A stretch of 64,000 nucleotides of DNA from Thermoanaerobaculia bacterium (GCA_022823665.1 JAJEHN010000008.1:62001-126000), one strand, 5' to 3'. Positions 1-9,282 are shown, counted from the stretch's first letter. Notes: generated by a model from the sequence alone, not told the origin. A program made the numbers and translations.

Positions 1-602
1 AGACGATCGCGATAGGCCGCGAGCCGCTCACCGATCGGCTCGCCGTAGGCAACCGCCCAGTCCAGGCAACTGCCAAGCAGGATGTCGACGCCCGTGAACC
101 GATCGCCGAGCAGGAACTCCCGCCCGTCAGCCAACTCGAGCTCCGCCACCGCGGACTGCTTCGCGAAGCCCTCGCTCGCGGTCTGAATCGCGGCCGGCGC
201 CTCGCCATAAAGGTAGGCGAGATCGCGGTGCTTGCGGATCACGTAGAGCGTGTGGGCGTCGAGCTCCATCATCACGAAGAACGCCCACTGATCGTAGCGC
301 GCCCGGGCTTCGGTGCCGGCGGCCGGAATCAGGCCGACCGGCTCGCCGTAGGTCTCGGCCAGGTAGTTCACGATCGCCGCGCTCTCGGCGAGCGCGAGTT
401 CCCCGTCCTGCAGCAGCGGGATCTTCTGGCGCGGATTCAGCCGCGTGAACTCCTCCGTCTGCGTCTCGCCGGTGCGCGGACCGATCGGCCGGTGCTCGTA
501 GTCGAGCCCCAACTCGGCCAGCGCCCAGTGTGCACGCAGCGTCCGCGACGTGCTGCAGCCCCAGAGCACCAGGGATGGGGCCGTAGTCCGCTCGTCTGGC
601 AT
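1..602 (-). CDS. Glutathione S-transferase family protein (3' end cut by window)
   Basis: Reading the minus strand from ATG at 602-600 gives a protein starting MPDERTTAPSLVLWG. It has a thioredoxin-like N-terminal domain: LWGCSTSRTLRAHWALAELG carries the Ser/Cys-type active-site turn, and NPRQKIPLLQDGELALAES carries the cis-Pro and the Glu-Ser glutathione-binding pair. A helical C-terminal domain begins around residue 90 and contains the FTGVDILLGSCLDWA segment typical of GST C-domains. About 200 residues are visible with no stop before the window edge, so only the last few residues are missing. The family conjugates or reduces electrophiles with glutathione in the cytoplasm; the substrate cannot be told. 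No partner gene is visible on its side. Confidence 0.85.
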   Translation of the reverse strand, partial: MPDERTTAPSLVLWGCSTSRTLRAHWALAELGLDYEHRPIGPRTGETQTEEFTRLNPRQKIPLLQDGELALAESAAIVNYLAETYGEPVGLIPAAGTEARARYDQWAFFVMMELDAHTLYVIRKHRDLAYLYGEAPAAIQTASEGFAKQSAVAELELADGREFLLGDRFTGVDILLGSCLDWAVAYGEPIGERLAAYRDR

Positions 603-706
603 GGGCACAGCGAGAATGTCACAGAAGGTCCGGAGCGTGAGGAACAGTCGCCGCCGAAGCAGTGCCGCCCAGCCCGGCGAGCGGCCTGAAGAGACGCGGC
701 TCGGCG

Positions 707-916
707 CTACCCGGACCGGGGCAGCGACACCGCCAGCGAAACGCCCAGGCAGACCATGGCGAGGACGTAGAAGGCGATCGTCACGACATCGGCCAGCACC
801 GGCACGTCGACCGGTCCGGACAGGGACCGCCGGCAGGCGGCTATCGGCAGGCCGGCGCCGATCAGGCCGAGTACGACCCAGCGCGCCCACGTCAGTCGAG
901 AGTTCGGTTCCGCCAT
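707..916 (-). CDS. Small two-helix membrane protein, unknown function
   Basis: A 69-residue protein beginning MAEPNSRLTWARW. It has two hydrophobic stretches (about residues 10-27 and 38-60) separated by a short polar loop with CRRSLSG, so it is probably an inner-membrane hairpin. The frame can be extended upstream to an ATG at 982, but the extra residues are Arg/His-rich and unlike a membrane N-terminus, so I chose the ATG at 916. It lies between the GST gene and an exported-protein gene that diverges from it. I do not recognise the family. The main support is its amino-acid composition. Confidence 0.45.
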   Translation of the reverse strand: MAEPNSRLTWARWVVLGLIGAGLPIAACRRSLSGPVDVPVLADVVTIAFYVLAMVCLGVSLAVSLPRSG

Positions 917-1061
917 GGTTCTCAGTCCCGTTGCCGTGTCGTGTCTCGCGTGCCTCGCTGCGAGGCGAGGGGAGGATGTCACAGATCGCGCCGTTTCGCA
1001 GCTTCCCCGCGGCGGACGCTAGACTGAGCGTCACCCATAGCCAATCAGACGGGAGGTCGAG

Positions 1062-2216
1062 ATGCAGATCAGGCGACGGAGGTCTTCGTTCTGGAGGGTC
1101 TGGGGCACCGCGGTCATCTCGGTAGGTGCCCTCATCGTGATTGCCGCGGCGGCGGCCCTGATGATGTTCGCGGCGTCGCCCGCGGGCGCTGAGGAGATTC
1201 CGCGACGCCACGACGGCCGTCCCGACCTCTCGGGCACCTACGACATCGCCACCCTGACGCCGGCTCAGCGGCCGGACCGGTTCGGCGACCGGCTCGAGCT
1301 GACGCCGGAAGAAGCCGCCGCGCTCGCCGAGCACTGGTCGACGAACTTCGACAAGGACCACGCGCCGAGCGACCCGAACCGCGAGGCCCCGCCCAAGGGC
1401 GGCACCGGCATCTACGCGCCCGAGTTCACCGGCGCGGCGGGCAAGGTCGGCGGCTACAACGCCTTCTTCGTCGACATCGGTACGGGCGCCTTCCAGCTCA
1501 ACGGCAAGTACCGCACCTCGATCATCACGGACCCGCCCGACGGCCGTTATCCGTCGCTCAGCGAGCATGGACAGGAAAGGAGCAAGCGGCTGGCTCCCTT
1601 CCGCCACGAGAACACGGGCACGGCCTGGTGGCTGGACCTGCCCGTCGGCCCCTACGACGATCACGAACTGCGGCCCCTCGCCGAACGCTGCATCCTCACC
1701 CGCGGCGCCTCCGGGCCGCCGTCCATGCCGGGGATGTACAACAACCTGAAGACGATCGTCCAAACGGACACCCACGTGATGATCCTGATCGAGTGGATGC
1801 ACGACGTGCGGATCATCCGGCTCGACTCCGAGCACCTGCCCGACACGATCCGCAAGTGGAGCGGCGATTCCATCGGCCGGTGGGAGGGCGACACCCTCGT
1901 CGTCGAGACGAGGAACTTCCGGGAGATTCCCGGCTCGGTCACACGGGGTTCGCGCGACATGCGGGTGACGGAGCGGTTCAGCCGCATCGACGCCGACAAC
2001 CTGCGCTACGAGTTCACGGTCGAGGATCCCGCCTACGAGACGGTCTGGAGTGGCGAGTACCCGTGGCCCGCGACCTCGCACAAGCTCTACGAGTACGCCT
2101 GCCACGAGGGGAACTACGCCTTCGGCAACATCATGCGGGGCGCGCGGCTGCTGGAGCGCGAGGCGACGGAACAGAACTCTTCGGGCGGCTCGACCGGTTC
2201 CGGGTCCGGCGACTGA
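1062..2216 (+). CDS. Exported protein of the GRPDLSG/YACHEGNY family (paralogue 1)
   Basis: A 384-residue protein with an Arg-rich N-terminus and a hydrophobic segment ending ASPAGA, read as a Sec signal. The mature part starts GRPDLSGTYDIATLTPAQRP. It then shows GGYNAFF, ITDPPDGRYP, ERCILTRG, HVMILIEWMHDVRII, WEGDTLVVETRNF, VTERFSRID, FTVEDP and finally YEYACHEGNYAFGNIMRGAR. The same blocks occur in order in four other genes of this window (near 6.2, 15.1, 24.5 and 26.2 kb). Only two cysteines are visible in the mature protein (ERC and YAC), and both are shared by all paralogues. I know of no assigned function. A periplasmic or surface beta-rich protein with one disulfide is an inference. 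It is 19 nt upstream of the DUF1295 gene and probably cotranscribed with it. Confidence 0.75.
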   Translation: MQIRRRRSSFWRVWGTAVISVGALIVIAAAAALMMFAASPAGAEEIPRRHDGRPDLSGTYDIATLTPAQRPDRFGDRLELTPEEAAALAEHWSTNFDKDHAPSDPNREAPPKGGTGIYAPEFTGAAGKVGGYNAFFVDIGTGAFQLNGKYRTSIITDPPDGRYPSLSEHGQERSKRLAPFRHENTGTAWWLDLPVGPYDDHELRPLAERCILTRGASGPPSMPGMYNNLKTIVQTDTHVMILIEWMHDVRIIRLDSEHLPDTIRKWSGDSIGRWEGDTLVVETRNFREIPGSVTRGSRDMRVTERFSRIDADNLRYEFTVEDPAYETVWSGEYPWPATSHKLYEYACHEGNYAFGNIMRGARLLEREATEQNSSGGSTGSGSGD

Positions 2217-2235
2217 GGCAGGGAGAGCGATCCCC

Positions 2236-3081
2236 ATGCCGAACATCAACTTCATCCCCCACCCGCTCGTCGGCACGCCGATGGGCGCCGCGCTCGATCT
2301 CTGCGTGATCCTGGCCGTGCTCTGCTGGCTCGCCGCCGTGGTCACCCGGGAGTACTCCTGGGTGGACCGCCTCTGGTCCTTGTGCCCACCGATCTACTGC
2401 CTCATCGTTGCCTTCGCCAACGACTTCGGGTCAACCCGCGTCAACCTGATGACCGCACTGGCCGTTCTCTGGGGAGCGCGCCTCACCTTCAACTTCGTGC
2501 GCAAGGGGGGCTACCAGAAGGGCGGCGAGGACTACCGCTGGGCCACCGTCCGCGAGCGCTACGGGCCGATCGGCATTCAGATCATGAACATCACGTTCAT
2601 CGCGCCCGGCCAGATGCTGCTGATCTGGTGGTTCACTTCGCCGGTCCACGCCGCCTGGGAAGCCGGAGACACGCCACTCAATGGACTCGACTTTCTCGCG
2701 GCCGCCCTGTTCCTTCTGTTCCTGATCGTCGAAACCGTCGCCGACGAGCAGATGTGGGCGTTTCAGCAGGACAAGAGGCGCAGGATCGCGGACGGAGAAG
2801 ATGTCGCACAGCCCTTCATGAACACCGGCCTCTTCCGCTACAGCCGCCACCCGAACTATCTCTGCGAGCTCGGCATGTGGTGGGTGTTCTACCTCTTCGC
2901 CGTCGCTGCCTCGGGCGAGTGGATCCACTGGACCGGCGCCGGATTCGTGGCGTTGACCGCTCTGTTCGTGGGGTCGATCCGCCTTTCCGAGTCGATCTCC
3001 GCTCAGAAGTACCCGTCCTACCGCGACTACCAGGCGTCCGTTCCCTGCATCATCCCGGGCTTGCGGCTGGGCAAACCGTAG
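2236..3081 (+). CDS. DUF1295 family membrane protein (steroid 5-alpha-reductase-like fold)
   Basis: A 281-residue integral membrane protein with about six to seven hydrophobic segments. Near the C-terminus it has the family signature FRYSRHPNYLCELGMWW followed by YRDYQ, the NADPH- and sterol-reductase-like region of DUF1295/ICMT-like enzymes. The substrate is unknown; relatives include sterol reductases and isoprenylcysteine methyltransferase-like proteins. I chose the ATG at 2236, preceded by a GGGAGAG ribosome-binding site. Longer in-frame starts would run into the preceding gene. It follows paralogue 1 by 19 nt and precedes a serine hydrolase 45 nt on. Confidence 0.85.
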   Translation: MPNINFIPHPLVGTPMGAALDLCVILAVLCWLAAVVTREYSWVDRLWSLCPPIYCLIVAFANDFGSTRVNLMTALAVLWGARLTFNFVRKGGYQKGGEDYRWATVRERYGPIGIQIMNITFIAPGQMLLIWWFTSPVHAAWEAGDTPLNGLDFLAAALFLLFLIVETVADEQMWAFQQDKRRRIADGEDVAQPFMNTGLFRYSRHPNYLCELGMWWVFYLFAVAASGEWIHWTGAGFVALTALFVGSIRLSESISAQKYPSYRDYQASVPCIIPGLRLGKP

Positions 3082-3126
3082 TACGCTCGCCGACGCTTAG
3101 CTCAACCCCGCAAGGAGGAACCTCGC

Positions 3127-4422
3127 GTGATCCGATTGCGTCCTCGGGGGCAGTACGCCCCGCTCGCCTTCGCCGCCGCTGCACTGCTGCTCGCGGCCTT
3201 CGTCCTCGCACCGGCGTTCGCCGCCGAGCCCGAACTCCAGCACGCCAAGCCGGCCGACGTCGGCCTGGACCCGGCCGGTCTCGAGAAGCTCAACGAGGCG
3301 ATGCACGGCATGGTCGACGGCGGCCAGCTCGCCGGCGTCGTCACGATGGTCTCCCGCAAGGGGAAGGTCGTCCACTTCGACGCCTACGGCAAGCGCGACA
3401 TCGAGAACGGGCTCCCGGTCGAGAAGGACACGATCTTCCGCATCTACTCGATGACCAAGCCGATCGTCGGCGTCGCGCTGATGACGTACTACGACGAGGG
3501 CCGCTTCACCCTGGACGACCCGGTGTCGAAGTTCATCCCCGAATTCGCCGATCTCAAGGTGGCGAAGGAGGACGGACCCGACGGCATGCCGATCACCGAG
3601 GACGCCGACCACCCGATGACGATGCGGGAGCTGATGAGCCACACGGCCGGCCTGACCTACGGGCTGTTCTCCCAGTCCCAGGTCGACACGCTCTACGTGA
3701 ATGCGAACATCCTCGACTTCAACCAGTCGCTCAAGGACATGATCGACAAGCTGGCGAAGATCCCGCTCCGCCAGCAGCCGGGATCGATGTGGCACTACAG
3801 CGTTGCCGTCGACGTCCAGGGCTACGTGCTCGAGGTGCTGGCCGGCAAGCCGCTCGACGAGGTTCTGAACGAGCGCCTGTTCGGCCCGCTCGGAATGACG
3901 GACACCGCCTTCTGGGTCGAGCCGGACAAGGTGGACCGCTTCTCTCACATGTACCAGTCAAACGGGGGCAAGCTCGCCAAGGTCGAGTTCGGCCAGTACC
4001 TCGAGAAGCCGAACCTCCTGTCCGGCGGCGGCGGCCTCGTTTCGACCGCGACGGACTACATGCGCTTCGCCCAGATGCTCGCCAACGGCGGTGAACTCGG
4101 CGGCGTCCGCATCCTGAAGCCGGAAACGGTCGAGTTGATGCACACCAACCACCTGCCGGCCGGCGTTACCGACATGGGTCCGATCTACCGGGGCAACCGC
4201 TTCGGCCTGGACTTCTCGATCGTCACCGATCCGAACCCGGCGACCGACCACGAGCGCGCCAAGGGCGAGTACTGGTGGTACGGGATCGGCGGCACCTGGT
4301 TCGGCATCAACCCGGTGGAGGACCTGGTCGTCGTCGGCATGATCCAGAGCCGCGACTTCCGCGCCTCGGGAATGGCCCGCATCGCCAGCAAGCGACTCGC
4401 GTACGAGGCGATCGTCGACTGA
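3127..4422 (+). CDS. Exported serine hydrolase, beta-lactamase (class C/EstB-like) family
   Basis: A 431-residue protein with a GTG start preceded by AGGAGG at 3113-3118 (8-nt spacing) and a clear signal peptide ending APAFAA. The catalytic SxxK is SMTK (Ser108, Lys111) and the second motif is YSV in WHYSVAVD. The C-terminal beta-strand region is YGIGGTWFGINPVEDLVV, in place of the classic KTG. Relatives are periplasmic esterases, D-amino peptidases or beta-lactamase-like hydrolases; the substrate is unknown. It is one of three such proteins in this window (others near 34.7 and 48.2 kb). It sits between a DUF1295 protein and a sodium symporter, all on the plus strand with short gaps, suggesting one operon for taking up a hydrolysed product. 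Confidence 0.88.
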   Translation: MIRLRPRGQYAPLAFAAAALLLAAFVLAPAFAAEPELQHAKPADVGLDPAGLEKLNEAMHGMVDGGQLAGVVTMVSRKGKVVHFDAYGKRDIENGLPVEKDTIFRIYSMTKPIVGVALMTYYDEGRFTLDDPVSKFIPEFADLKVAKEDGPDGMPITEDADHPMTMRELMSHTAGLTYGLFSQSQVDTLYVNANILDFNQSLKDMIDKLAKIPLRQQPGSMWHYSVAVDVQGYVLEVLAGKPLDEVLNERLFGPLGMTDTAFWVEPDKVDRFSHMYQSNGGKLAKVEFGQYLEKPNLLSGGGGLVSTATDYMRFAQMLANGGELGGVRILKPETVELMHTNHLPAGVTDMGPIYRGNRFGLDFSIVTDPNPATDHERAKGEYWWYGIGGTWFGINPVEDLVVVGMIQSRDFRASGMARIASKRLAYEAIVD

Positions 4423-4481
4423 GACGCGCCCCGGCGCCCTCTCTGAAGAAACCGCCTGAACCGTCGAGGAGGACGTAGTCC

Positions 4482-6074
4482 ATGAGTCTGTTCGCCTGGT
4501 CGTGGATGTTCCTCGTCCTCTACATCGTCGGCATGCTGACCTTCGGCTGGGTCGCCAGCCGCCGGATCAGCAACGCCGACGACTTCGCCACCGCGCGGAG
4601 CAGCTACGGCCCCTACTTCCTCGCCCTGGCGTTCGCCGCCACGACCGCCAGCGGCGCCACCTTCCTCGGCAGTCCCGGCCTCGGCTACGACTTCGGCATG
4701 GCCAGCGTCTGGGGGAAGTTCCTCTATCCGATGGGGGTCTACTTCGGGGTCCTGATCACGATCAAGCTGGTCGCCAATTCGGGCCACAAGTTCGGCAACC
4801 GCTCGATCCCGGAGTACCTGGGCGACCGCTACCAGAGCGACGGCGTCCGCCTGCTGGTCTCGATCTTCTCGCTGGTGCTGTTCTTCTACATCGCCGGCCA
4901 GCTCGTGTCGGGGCTGGTCATGTTCGAGATCATGCTCGGGCTCGAACCGTTGACGGCGCTCATCATCACGTCCGGCGTTCTGCTGGTGTACGTCGTTCTC
5001 GGCGGCGCCCACGCCGACATCCTCACCGACGGCATCCAGGGGATGATGATGCTCGGCGTCGCGATCGTCGTGATCATCATGTTCCTGTTCGCCTCCGGGA
5101 TGGACGGCGGGCTCGGCGCCCTGGTCAGCAACCTGCGCGTGCAGGACCCGAACCTCGTGGGGCCGCTCAACAAGTCGAACTCGCTCTACGACTCCTGGTG
5201 GGCGATCGCCTGCGTCCTGTTCGCCCACATCCCGCTCGGCATGCTCCCGCACATCGGCAACAAGGTGTGGGCGCTCAGGAACGACGGCGACCGGATGCGC
5301 TTCGTCAAGCTCGCCTTCGCCGTCGGGCTGACGATGGGCATGCTCGGGCTCGGCGGCATCCTGGCCCGCGGCGTCCTGGGTACCGAGTTGCTCGAGGCCG
5401 GCCGCAACGCGAACGAGGCGCTGCCGGCGCTGTTCATCGAGCTGTTCCCGACCTGGCTCGCCGCCCTGATCGGCGTCGGCATCCTGGCCGCGATCATGTC
5501 GACCGCGGACGGGCTCGTCGTTTCTTCCTCCCAGATCGTCGCCAACGACATCTACCGCCGGTCGATCGTTCCCAAGTACTCACCGCACCTGAGCGACAAG
5601 GAGGTCGATCGCAAGGTGCTGGTGATCAGCCGCTGGAGCACGGTGATCGTCCTGATCCTCTGCACCTGGATGGCGTGGGCGATGCAGGACATGAACATCG
5701 CGCTGCTGGTCTGGGTGGGCACCGGCGGCATGATGGCCGCGTTCGCCGGTCCGCTGGTGGTCGGCGGTCTCTGGCGCGGCGTCACTCTCGCCGGCGCCTA
5801 CACGGGTCTCGTCACCGGCATGCTCACGTTCGTCCTGCTGCGCAGCGGCCTGCCGTGGATGATCGTCGATCCGGGCTCGCTCGGCCCGCTGTCGGGTATC
5901 GCCCAGTGGCTCGCGCACTACCAGATCAACCCGTACTCCTGCGCGGTGGTCGGCGAAGTGGTCTCAATCGCCGGGACCTACATCGTCTCCAAGCTGACGC
6001 AGCCGCTGCCCGAAGCGCACGTGGAGCGGTTGTTCAGTGCACCGGCTGAGACTGCGGAAGCTACGGGCGGTTAG
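4482..6074 (+). CDS. Sodium:solute symporter (SSS family)
   Basis: A 530-residue protein with about 13 hydrophobic helices, starting MSLFAWSWMFLVLYIVGM. The N-terminal RRISNADDFATA segment, the AATTASGATFLGSPG stretch and the GVGILAAIMSTADGLVVSSS segment (sodium-site helix) match the SSS family of sodium-coupled importers for sugars, amino acids, carboxylates or solutes. GAGGAGG lies just before the ATG. The substrate cannot be inferred from sequence. It is 59 nt after the serine hydrolase and followed by palindromic repeats and paralogue 2, so the hydrolase product is a candidate substrate. Confidence 0.92.
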   Translation: MSLFAWSWMFLVLYIVGMLTFGWVASRRISNADDFATARSSYGPYFLALAFAATTASGATFLGSPGLGYDFGMASVWGKFLYPMGVYFGVLITIKLVANSGHKFGNRSIPEYLGDRYQSDGVRLLVSIFSLVLFFYIAGQLVSGLVMFEIMLGLEPLTALIITSGVLLVYVVLGGAHADILTDGIQGMMMLGVAIVVIIMFLFASGMDGGLGALVSNLRVQDPNLVGPLNKSNSLYDSWWAIACVLFAHIPLGMLPHIGNKVWALRNDGDRMRFVKLAFAVGLTMGMLGLGGILARGVLGTELLEAGRNANEALPALFIELFPTWLAALIGVGILAAIMSTADGLVVSSSQIVANDIYRRSIVPKYSPHLSDKEVDRKVLVISRWSTVIVLILCTWMAWAMQDMNIALLVWVGTGGMMAAFAGPLVVGGLWRGVTLAGAYTGLVTGMLTFVLLRSGLPWMIVDPGSLGPLSGIAQWLAHYQINPYSCAVVGEVVSIAGTYIVSKLTQPLPEAHVERLFSAPAETAEATGG

Positions 6075-6090
6075 CTCGGCAGGGGCCGGA

Positions 6091-6138
6091 AGCCGGCGCT
6101 TCGCGCCGGATGCCGGCGAGGGCGCCGGCGCACCCAGT
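6091..6138. repeat. REP-like double hairpin
   Basis: Two adjacent GC-rich hairpins: CCGGCGC/GCGCCGG (6093-6109, 3-nt loop) and GCCGGCG/CGCCGGC (6112-6129, 4-nt loop), followed by GCGCACCCAGTAG. The GGATGCCGGC and GCGCACCCAGT words recur in intergenic repeats near 7.3, 13.6, 23.0 and 24.4 kb, so this is a dispersed repetitive extragenic palindrome. It could also terminate the symporter transcript, although no T-run follows. Confidence 0.7.
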
Positions 6139-6188
6139 AGCACGGGCTACACTGGCCGCCAACTCTCGACATCAGGAGGAGGGACGAC

Positions 6189-7244
6189 ATGAGTCGCCGT
6201 CGAATCACGCGCTCCCAGCTTCAATGGACGCCGATCCTCGCCGCCGCGTTTATGGTGACCGCCTCGGCGCTGCAAGCGCAGGAGGCGGACTGGACGCCGC
6301 CACTGGCTGCCGACGGCAAGCCCGACATTTCCGGGGTCTGGGACTTCCGCACCCTGACACCGCTGCAGCGGCCCGAGGACCAGGAAGCCGCGATCGACGA
6401 GGCCCGGGCCGCCGAGATCGAGGCCGCGGCCGTGGAACGCGCACGCGTCGCCGATCTGCCCAGCGACCCCGAGGAGAGAAGGCTTGAGGCCGGCGGCGAA
6501 GTCGGCGGTTACAACAACTTCTGGTTCGACCGCGGCGCCAGGGTGGTCGACGATCTCCGAACGTCGCTGATCGTCGATCCACCCGACGGCCGCCTGCCGG
6601 AAACGCACGCCGGCATCGAGCGGAAGACACCCGGCGACGACAAGCCGATCGACCGCCCGGTGCGGCTACGGGTCGGCGGCATCGGTCTCGACAGCTACGA
6701 GGATAGGGGCTTGGCCGAGCGCTGCCTCCTCGGCTTCAACGTGGGGCCGCCGATCACGCCGGGCGGCTACAACCAGAACATCCAGATCTTCCAGTCCGCA
6801 AACCACGTGGCGATCCTGAACGAGATGGTCCATGACACCCGCATCGTGCCTCTCGACGGGCGTCCTCACCTTCCCGATTCGGTGCGTCAGTGGATGGGAG
6901 ACTCCCGCGGCTACTGGGAAGGCGACACTCTGGTCGTCGAGACGAAGAACTTCAGCGACCTGGTGTCGAGCTTCAGCGGCAACGTGTTCAGTTCCGTCGG
7001 CACCGCCCGGGAGATGCACGTCACGGAGAGGTTCCGGCGCGTCGACGAGGACACCCTCCTGTACGAGTACACGGTGAACGACCCCGCGACGTACACACGC
7101 CCGTTCAGCGCGCGCCTGCTGATGAAGAAGGGCGACGTCCCGCTGTACGAGTACGCCTGCCACGAAGGCAACTACGGGCTGTACAACATCCTTTCCGGCG
7201 CCCGCGCCGAGGAGGCCGAAGCGGCAGCGACCGGCGGCGGGTAG
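6189..7244 (+). CDS. Exported protein of the GRPDLSG/YACHEGNY family (paralogue 2)
   Basis: A 351-residue protein with an N-terminal signal peptide (hydrophobic run ending SALQAQ) and AGGAGGAGG-like ribosome binding just before the ATG. It shares the full block order with paralogue 1: KPDISGVWDFRTLTPLQRP, GGYNNFWFDRG, IVDPPDGRLP, ERCLLGFNVGPP, HVAILNEMVHDTRIV, YWEGDTLVVETKNF, VTERFRRVDEDTL, YTVNDP and YEYACHEGNYGLYNILSGAR. The only mature cysteines are again in ERC and YAC. Function is unknown; it is probably periplasmic. It stands alone between repeat elements, with no obvious operon partner. Confidence 0.75.
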   Translation: MSRRRITRSQLQWTPILAAAFMVTASALQAQEADWTPPLAADGKPDISGVWDFRTLTPLQRPEDQEAAIDEARAAEIEAAAVERARVADLPSDPEERRLEAGGEVGGYNNFWFDRGARVVDDLRTSLIVDPPDGRLPETHAGIERKTPGDDKPIDRPVRLRVGGIGLDSYEDRGLAERCLLGFNVGPPITPGGYNQNIQIFQSANHVAILNEMVHDTRIVPLDGRPHLPDSVRQWMGDSRGYWEGDTLVVETKNFSDLVSSFSGNVFSSVGTAREMHVTERFRRVDEDTLLYEYTVNDPATYTRPFSARLLMKKGDVPLYEYACHEGNYGLYNILSGARAEEAEAAATGGG

Positions 7245-7259
7245 CGCGGCCGAATCGTC

Positions 7260-7329
7260 GCCGCTTCGCGGCGCGTTCTCTTGGCCGCCTGCGGCGGCAG
7301 CGGGTCAGAGGACCCGCGCACCCAGTGGG
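7260..7329. repeat. REP-like element, three hairpins (copy A)
   Basis: Three successive hairpins: GCCGC/GCGGC at 7260-7272, GCCGCC/GGCGGC at 7284-7298 and GCGGGTC/GACCCGC at 7300-7317, ending GCGCACCCAGTGGG. The 48 nt at 7282-7329 match 23024-23071 at 46 of 48 positions in the same orientation. It lies between the converging paralogue 2 and the small basic-protein gene. Confidence 0.85.
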
Positions 7330-7334
7330 GTCGG

Positions 7335-7544
7335 TCAGTCGTTCCAGTCGGGAATCGGCTGCGGCCCGGGGACGATCCCCGCGATGTCCGGATCCTCTCC
7401 GCTCGTGTCTTCCGGCGCCTCCAGGGCCGCCTGTTCCTTGTCGATCTTCCGCTGCGCCCGCCGTTCCAGCTTCTCCTGGCGCCGCTGGCGCTTGCGCATC
7501 TCTCGTTGACGTTTCGCGAACGTGGTCGGACCAGGTCTGGCCAT
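7335..7544 (-). CDS. Small basic coiled protein, conserved hypothetical
   Basis: A 69-residue protein starting MARPGPTTFAKRQREMRKRQ. Its N-terminal half is almost all Arg, Lys, Gln and Glu and should form a long charged helix. Its C-terminal half is acidic and Pro-rich, ending PIPDWND. Proteins with an MARPGPTTFAKR N-terminus occur in several environmental phyla as conserved hypotheticals; I recall no function. The basic helix suggests nucleic-acid or ribosome binding (inference). A purine-rich GGAGGGGAG ribosome site lies just upstream. It is 109 nt upstream of the AbgT transporter gene and transcribed away from it. Confidence 0.65.
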   Translation of the reverse strand: MARPGPTTFAKRQREMRKRQRRQEKLERRAQRKIDKEQAALEAPEDTSGEDPDIAGIVPGPQPIPDWND

Positions 7545-7653
7545 AGGCGATCTCCCCTCCTCCGCGCCGACTCGGGGCCGTGGCGGAACGAGTCATGGTA
7601 ACAGGACCTTGACAGCGTGCCGTGAGGCGGCCGCCAGCAAAGCGGCCGCGGGC

Positions 7654-9282
7654 TCAGGGCGTGTAGTAGGTCGGCGACCCGGGGCCAACCGGCAGGCCGA
7701 GCGCGAACACCCAGACGTAGAACAGCGTCACCCAGCCGATCAGGTAGGTGATCGAGTACGGGATCATCGTCGCGATCAGCGTGCCGATTCCCAGCTTGCG
7801 GTCATAGCGCATCGCCACCGCCAGGATGAGGCCGAAGTAGCTCATCATCGGCGTGATGATGTTCGTCGTCGAGTCGCCGATCCGGTACGCGGCCTGGATG
7901 ACCTCCGGGCTGTAGCCGACGGTCATCAGCATCGGCACGAAGATAGGGGCCGTCACCGCCCACTGCGCGGACGCGCTGCCGAGCATCAGGTTGACGAAGC
8001 AGCACATCAGGATGAACGGGATGAACACGATCGGCCCGGTCAGGTCGAAGCGGGTCAGCAGGTCGGCGCCGACCACCGCGGTGATCGTCCCCAGGTTGGT
8101 CCAGTTGAAGAACGAGACGAACTGCGCGGCGAAGAAGACGAGCACCATGTAAGGCCCGAGCGAACTCATCGCCCGGCCCATGCCGTCGATCACGTCGCGG
8201 TCGTTCCGGACGGACCCCGTGACCCGGCCGAACACGATCGACGGCACGATGAAGAAGACGAAGATGAGGGAGACGACGCTCCGCAGCATCGGCCTCAGGT
8301 CGTCGATCAGGAGCGCGTTCACCGCCGGGTCGCGGAACCAGCCGTTCTCCGGCAGGGCCAGGAGCGCCAGCCCCCCAAGCATGACGAGGACGGTCACGCC
8401 CGCCAGCTTCAGACCGCGCTTCTCCTCCGGCGACAGCGTCTTCAGGCCGTCTTCCGGATCCTCCAGGTCGTTCGCCGCCCGGCTCGGGTCGAACGCGCCC
8501 AGCTTGGGTTCGACGATCCGCGTCGTCACGAACGTGCCGATCGCCGTGATCATGAAGGTGCTGACCAGCATGAAGAGGTAGTTCGCGGTCGCCGGGATCT
8601 CGTTGACGGCGCCCGGCGCGTAGGACGGATCGATGATCCGCGCCGCCTCGGTCGTGATCCCGGCGAGCAGTGGATCGACGGTGCCGATCAGGACGTTCGC
8701 CGAGTAGCCGCCCGAGACGCCGGCGAACGCCGCGGCCAGACCGGCGAGGGGGTGGCGGCCCACCGATCGAAACACGACCGCCGCCAGCGGAATCAGCACG
8801 ACGTAGCCCATCTCCGACGCCGTGTTCGAGACGACCGAGGCGAAGACGACGACCGCGGTCAGCAGGTTCCGCGGAGCGCCCAGCACCAGGGCCCGCAGCA
8901 GCGCGCCGAGCAGACCCGACCGTTCGGCGACGCCGACGCCGAGCAATGCGACCAGGACCGTGCCCAGCGGCGCGAACCCCGTGAAGTTCGTCACCAGGTT
9001 CATGGCGATCCGCCGCATCCCCTCCGGGTTCATCAGGCTGACCGCGCGGATCATCCCGTCCTCGGAGCGGCCCGAGACGCCGGCGGGCCGCGGGTCCTCG
9101 ACCTGCCAGTCGAGCAACTCCGCCATCCCCGACACAAGGAGGATGAGCAGCGCCAGCACCGCGAACAGCGTCACCGGATGCGGCAAGAGGTTGCCGAGGA
9201 ACTCGACGACGTTCAGAAAGCGGGTGAAGAGGCCGGGGCCACGTCCCTCTCGCCGTTTCCGCCGCTTCGAAGCCTCGGCCAT
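7654..9282 (-). CDS. AbgT-family transporter
   Basis: A 542-residue protein with a basic N-terminus (KRRKRRE) and about 11-13 hydrophobic segments. The family segments NLLPHPVTLFAVLALLILL, GFAPLGTVLVALLGVGVAERSG and GSASAQWAVTAPIFVPMLM match AbgT. AbgT proteins import p-aminobenzoyl-glutamate in E. coli or export antifolates such as sulfonamides in other bacteria; both roles fit the sequence. No aminobenzoyl-glutamate hydrolase genes (abgAB) are adjacent, so the folate-scavenging role is not supported by context. It ends 109 nt before the small basic-protein gene and lies downstream of the PhoD-like gene on the same strand. Confidence 0.9.
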   Translation of the reverse strand: MAEASKRRKRREGRGPGLFTRFLNVVEFLGNLLPHPVTLFAVLALLILLVSGMAELLDWQVEDPRPAGVSGRSEDGMIRAVSLMNPEGMRRIAMNLVTNFTGFAPLGTVLVALLGVGVAERSGLLGALLRALVLGAPRNLLTAVVVFASVVSNTASEMGYVVLIPLAAVVFRSVGRHPLAGLAAAFAGVSGGYSANVLIGTVDPLLAGITTEAARIIDPSYAPGAVNEIPATANYLFMLVSTFMITAIGTFVTTRIVEPKLGAFDPSRAANDLEDPEDGLKTLSPEEKRGLKLAGVTVLVMLGGLALLALPENGWFRDPAVNALLIDDLRPMLRSVVSLIFVFFIVPSIVFGRVTGSVRNDRDVIDGMGRAMSSLGPYMVLVFFAAQFVSFFNWTNLGTITAVVGADLLTRFDLTGPIVFIPFILMCCFVNLMLGSASAQWAVTAPIFVPMLMTVGYSPEVIQAAYRIGDSTTNIITPMMSYFGLILAVAMRYDRKLGIGTLIATMIPYSITYLIGWVTLFYVWVFALGLPVGPGSPTYYTP